DNA of 7,640 nucleotides from an uncultured Oscillospiraceae bacterium. Its GTDB lineage: Bacteria > Bacillota > Clostridia > Oscillospirales > Oscillospiraceae. How positions within the stretch are numbered: the first letter of the stretch is position 1; every line of letters begins with the position of its first letter. The notes beneath the pieces were generated by a model. The model searched no databases. It worked only from the letters and a program-made list of their open reading frames with translations, and was not told the DNA's origin. Positions 5,175 to 7,640 of this stretch are shown here, piece after piece. The position numbers and the translations under genes were made by a program. The DNA is taken from the NCBI GenBank assembly GCA_934569425.1, contig CAKTKM010000069.1, positions 1 through 7,640 on the forward strand, given 5' to 3'.

Positions 5175-7034
5175 ATGAAACACACCAAATGCATTCCGGC
5201 GCTGCTGGCGGCGCTGTGTCTTCTTCTGCTGCTCTCCGGCTGCGGCGCGGAGAAACGCCATGACTGGCAGCCGGTTCAGGAGCTGACCTGCACCCACCCC
5301 GCCGCCCTCAGCGCCCTTTTCCCCACCGACAGCACCCGCTTTGCCCTCTGCTGGTCGGACTATGAGGCGCTGTCCACCACCGTGCAGGTGGTAGACGCCG
5401 CCGCGGATACCGTCTGCCACCAGCTGACGCTGGACGGCATCTGGGATCTCAAGCCCCAGCCCTTCTCCGATGGCCGTCTGGCACTGTGCCAGCGGGACAC
5501 GAACACCTGGCGCTTTCTCAGCGCCTCGCTGGAGGAGACCGGCTCCATGAGCGCCGAGACTGTAGACGGCTTTTTCTCCTCCGACGGCAGCCGCTACTAT
5601 TTTCTCCGTGACCGCATGCTGTACTGTCAAGATGTGTCCGGCGGTACGGCGGATAGGGTATCCCTGCCGCTGGAGCTGCGCTTTGCCGAGCTGACGGCCT
5701 ACGATCCCTCCGGCAGCCTGCTGGCGGCGCAGTTCCTGCTCTCCCCCTACAGCACCGAATGCGGCACGGCTCTTCTGGATCCCGGCACCGGCGCCCTCAC
5801 CATGCTGCAAACCACCCGCTATCAGGTGACCTTCAACGGCGAGGGCATGACGCTGCTGTCCTTTGACAATGAAAAAATGGGCTATTCCGTTCTTTGCGGC
5901 AGCGGAGACACCTTTTTCTTTGCCGATGCCGCCCTGTTTCTGGATACCGGCGGCGACCTGTACGCCATCGGCGGCTCCCCCTATCTCATGGGGGTCTCCG
6001 GCGGCCGCTCCACCCTGTACGGCATGGGACTGCAGATCACCGCCTGTTCTCTGTCCGACTGCGGCGTCAGCGGTGAAATGTACTCTGCCTGCCGTCTGCG
6101 GGAGGATAACGTGCTGGTGGGCGCTGTGTACCGCAGCGGCGGCTTCTGCTTCTATGTGATGGACCCCGCCCAGCTGTCTTTCACCGCCATGGCCGACACC
6201 GCCCCTGTTTCCTCCCCTCTGACGGTGGATAAGACCCTCTCCCAAACCTATTGGACTTCCGCCGATGCCGCTCCCGTAGCGGAAACGCTTCAGCAGGCGC
6301 GGCAATACGCCGATACCATACAGGAGAAATACGGCGTTCAGATCCTGCTGTCCTCCCAGTGTCAGACCGGTGCGGCGCTGTGCGATCACCCCATCCGCCT
6401 TTCCGGCACCATGGACGCCGCCGCGGAGCTGGAGGGAATCAACCGGATGCTTGCGGCGCTGGACAGCACCCTCGCCCTGTACCCCGAGGGCTTTCCCGCC
6501 CAGTTTCGTGACAGCTCTGGTGATGGCGGCCTGTGCTTCCTGCTGGTGGGCTCCATCGAGGCCAACTACGCCATTGCCGGCTGCACCTATGAAAATTTTG
6601 ACTGGCAGTATGTGGCGCTGGACATCCAGCAGGTCTACCGTCTGGACAGCATCATCTGCCACGAGATCTGGCACGCCACCGAAAATCACGCTCTGAGCTG
6701 CGACTATACTCTGTTTGACATGGATCAGTGGGACGCCCTGAACCCTGACGGCTTCTCCTACACCAACGACGCCGCCTCTCTCAATCCCCAGCAGCCCGGC
6801 ACCCTCTACACCGGCGCCCTGCCGGACATTCACTTTGTGGACAGCTATGCCTGTGTGGACCGTCATGAGGATCGCGCCCGCATCATGGAGTATTTCATGG
6901 TTCACGATGACGAGGCGCAGCTGCTGATCCAGTCTCCCTTCATCCGTCAAAAGCTGCAGATCATGTGCGATGCCGTCCGCGCCGCCTTTGATACGACCGG
7001 CTGGGACATTCCCCGCTGGGAGCGGCTGCTGTAA
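5175..7034 (+). CDS. Lipoprotein with propeller-like N-terminus and HExxH metallopeptidase-like C-terminus
   Basis: A 619-residue protein. Residues 1-22 are a lipoprotein signal peptide (KHTK, then a leucine core), with lipobox LLSG-C and lipidated cysteine at 23, so it should be tethered to the outer face of the membrane. Residues about 35-335 are beta-rich, with recurring blades of the type SSDGSRYYFLRDRMLYC and DPSGSLLAAQFLL; this suggests a WD40/YVTN-like propeller, probably for binding. Residues about 365-619 hold the likely enzyme. It has a helix with ADTIQEKYGVQILL, then LALYPEGFPAQF, a strand before the active site, and HEIWH at 496-500 (zinc histidines 496 and 500, catalytic Glu 497). 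EDRARIMEYFM follows at 565-575, where a glutamate (565 or 572) could be the third zinc ligand, as in gluzincins. The LYPEGF...HExxH...EDRA order recalls putative zinc peptidases of Clostridia and, more distantly, anthrax lethal-factor-like domains. The substrate is unknown. It lies between two terminated or separately promoted genes. Confidence 0.85.
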   Translation: MKHTKCIPALLAALCLLLLLSGCGAEKRHDWQPVQELTCTHPAALSALFPTDSTRFALCWSDYEALSTTVQVVDAAADTVCHQLTLDGIWDLKPQPFSDGRLALCQRDTNTWRFLSASLEETGSMSAETVDGFFSSDGSRYYFLRDRMLYCQDVSGGTADRVSLPLELRFAELTAYDPSGSLLAAQFLLSPYSTECGTALLDPGTGALTMLQTTRYQVTFNGEGMTLLSFDNEKMGYSVLCGSGDTFFFADAALFLDTGGDLYAIGGSPYLMGVSGGRSTLYGMGLQITACSLSDCGVSGEMYSACRLREDNVLVGAVYRSGGFCFYVMDPAQLSFTAMADTAPVSSPLTVDKTLSQTYWTSADAAPVAETLQQARQYADTIQEKYGVQILLSSQCQTGAALCDHPIRLSGTMDAAAELEGINRMLAALDSTLALYPEGFPAQFRDSSGDGGLCFLLVGSIEANYAIAGCTYENFDWQYVALDIQQVYRLDSIICHEIWHATENHALSCDYTLFDMDQWDALNPDGFSYTNDAASLNPQQPGTLYTGALPDIHFVDSYACVDRHEDRARIMEYFMVHDDEAQLLIQSPFIRQKLQIMCDAVRAAFDTTGWDIPRWERLL

Positions 7035-7046
7035 CGCATCCGCCTC

Positions 7047-7075
7047 TTGACAAACGCCCCCTTTTGCCCCACAAT
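7047..7075 (+). promoter_or_regulatory. Promoter of the PNPOx/NimA-like gene
   Basis: A perfect -35 TTGACA (7047-7052), a 17-base spacer and CACAAT (7070-7075, four of six matches to TATAAT). The start would be near 7082, leaving about 24 bases of leader with the ribosome binding site. It begins 13 bases after the lipoprotein stop codon and suggests that the next gene is transcribed on its own. Confidence 0.62.
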
Positions 7076-7091
7076 GGAACTACTATCGATC

Positions 7092-7097
7092 AGGAGG
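7092..7097 (+). promoter_or_regulatory. Ribosome binding site of the PNPOx/NimA-like gene
   Basis: AGGAGG eight bases before the ATG at 7106. It favours this start over the in-frame ATG at 7064, which has no Shine-Dalgarno and lies inside the predicted promoter. Confidence 0.88.
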
Positions 7098-7105
7098 GAT
7101 TTGTC

Positions 7106-7597
7106 ATGCGCAGAAAAGAATGTGAACGGGACGCCGCCTTTGCGTGGGAGGTACTGCGTCACTCCGTCTATGCCACCGTGTCCATGGTCGCCCCCGACGG
7201 CGCCCCCTACGCCACCCCCGTCAACGTGGTGGGCGACGAGGTCTATAACACGCTGTATTTCCACTGCGCCGGCGCCGGCGAGCGGTGGGATATTCTGAAA
7301 AACGGCGCAGAGGTCTGTGTTACCGCGGTCTCCACCGCCACACTGCTGCCCAACCAGTTTACCACCGCCTACCGCAGCGCCATGTTCCGCGGCCGGGCGG
7401 AGGTGGTCACGGACGAGGGGGAAAAGGTCAAGGCCATGCTGCTGCTCTGCACCGCCTTTGACCCCAAGGGCATGGGCCGGTTCGACGAGGCCAAGAGCCG
7501 CTGCCGCGCACAGGTCATCAAGGTGGTTCCCACGGTCATTACCGGAAAGGAACACGAAATGCACCAGACGGTCAAAGAACACCATTGCGAAAAATAA
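7106..7597 (+). CDS. Pyridoxamine 5'-phosphate oxidase-fold protein, NimA-like
   Basis: A 163-residue protein with the split-barrel flavin-binding fold. It begins MRRKECERD, followed by a helix and the first strands HSVYATVSMVAPDGAPYATP, then VNVVGDEVYNTLYFHCAGAGERWDILK, which is the characteristic Y/F-H-x-A...G-x-x-x-D-I-L segment of the family. His53 lies where NimA-type nitroimidazole reductases carry their conserved histidine. The second half (about 85-150) has a long strand with SAMFRGRAEVV, a helix with KVKAMLLLCTAF and the closing strands. Family members bind FMN or a related flavin and reduce small molecules; many are uncharacterised, and a role in nitroimidazole resistance cannot be claimed. 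The start at 7106 is set by a good ribosome binding site and a TTGACA promoter just upstream. There is no clear functional tie to the lipoprotein before it. Confidence 0.88.
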   Translation: MRRKECERDAAFAWEVLRHSVYATVSMVAPDGAPYATPVNVVGDEVYNTLYFHCAGAGERWDILKNGAEVCVTAVSTATLLPNQFTTAYRSAMFRGRAEVVTDEGEKVKAMLLLCTAFDPKGMGRFDEAKSRCRAQVIKVVPTVITGKEHEMHQTVKEHHCEK

Positions 7598-7607
7598 CCA
7601 CATTTTC

Positions 7608-7628
7608 GTTTTCTCAATTGCAGAAAAC
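7608..7628. repeat. Short inverted repeat after the last gene
   Basis: GTTTTCT (7608-7614) and AGAAAAC (7622-7628) form a 7-bp inverted repeat around CAATTGC. No T-run follows, so it is not a convincing terminator. The half-sites resemble the GTTTTC/GAAAAC arms at 108-130, but the spacing is 9 rather than 11 bases. The window ends 12 bases later. Confidence 0.35.
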
Positions 7629-7640
7629 CACGCCCCATGC

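Noticed and set aside
5121..6950. 609-codon minus-strand open frame opposite the lipoprotein gene
   Set aside because: It is antisense to a gene with a clear lipobox and HExxH motif, its composition is non-protein-like and there are no start signals.
7064..7105. Upstream ATG extending the PNPOx-like protein by 14 residues
   Set aside because: There is no Shine-Dalgarno, and it would start inside the TTGACA/CACAAT promoter. The ATG at 7106 has AGGAGG at ideal spacing and begins the usual family N-terminus.

Overview
The window is a stretch of bacterial chromosome from a GC-rich member of the Firmicutes. The best guess is an anaerobic gut Clostridia of the Oscillospiraceae/Ruminococcaceae type. 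This rests on strong AGGAGG ribosome binding sites, a consensus sigma-A type promoter, a C-terminal dockerin on a secreted leucine-rich-repeat (LRR) protein, a lipobox lipoprotein and a TetR regulator beside an oleate hydratase gene. The genus cannot be fixed from the sequence alone.

Left part (1-856, minus strand). The first 25 codons of an oleate hydratase gene run off the left edge. Upstream of it lies a TetR-family regulator gene on the same strand, with its own near-consensus promoter and an intrinsic terminator. The gap between the two genes (77-167) carries a 29-bp imperfect palindrome and further inverted repeats. I read this as the operator region through which the TetR protein probably controls the hydratase, perhaps in response to fatty acids. 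The regulatory link is inference.

Middle part (857-5029, plus strand). One very large gene encodes a 1314-residue secreted protein. Its order is signal peptide, an unrecognised N-terminal region, five diverged beta-rich modules of about 100-125 residues, a cysteine-ladder LRR domain of 15 units, a small beta domain and a C-terminal dockerin. It ends at a strong 17-bp terminator hairpin.

Right part (5030-7640, plus strand). A 619-residue lipoprotein pairs a propeller-like N-terminal half with a C-terminal HExxH zinc-metallopeptidase-like domain. It is followed by a 163-residue PNPOx/NimA-like flavin-binding-fold protein with its own TTGACA promoter. The three plus-strand genes look like separate transcription units, and nothing shows that they form one pathway. 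The two secreted proteins together suggest surface or extracellular functions such as adhesion, scaffold attachment or proteolysis.

The most interesting items are the layered operator at the oleate hydratase start, the five-module repeat region in front of a dockerin-tagged LRR, and the surface-anchored propeller-metallopeptidase. No mobile element, CRISPR array, tRNA or rRNA was seen.
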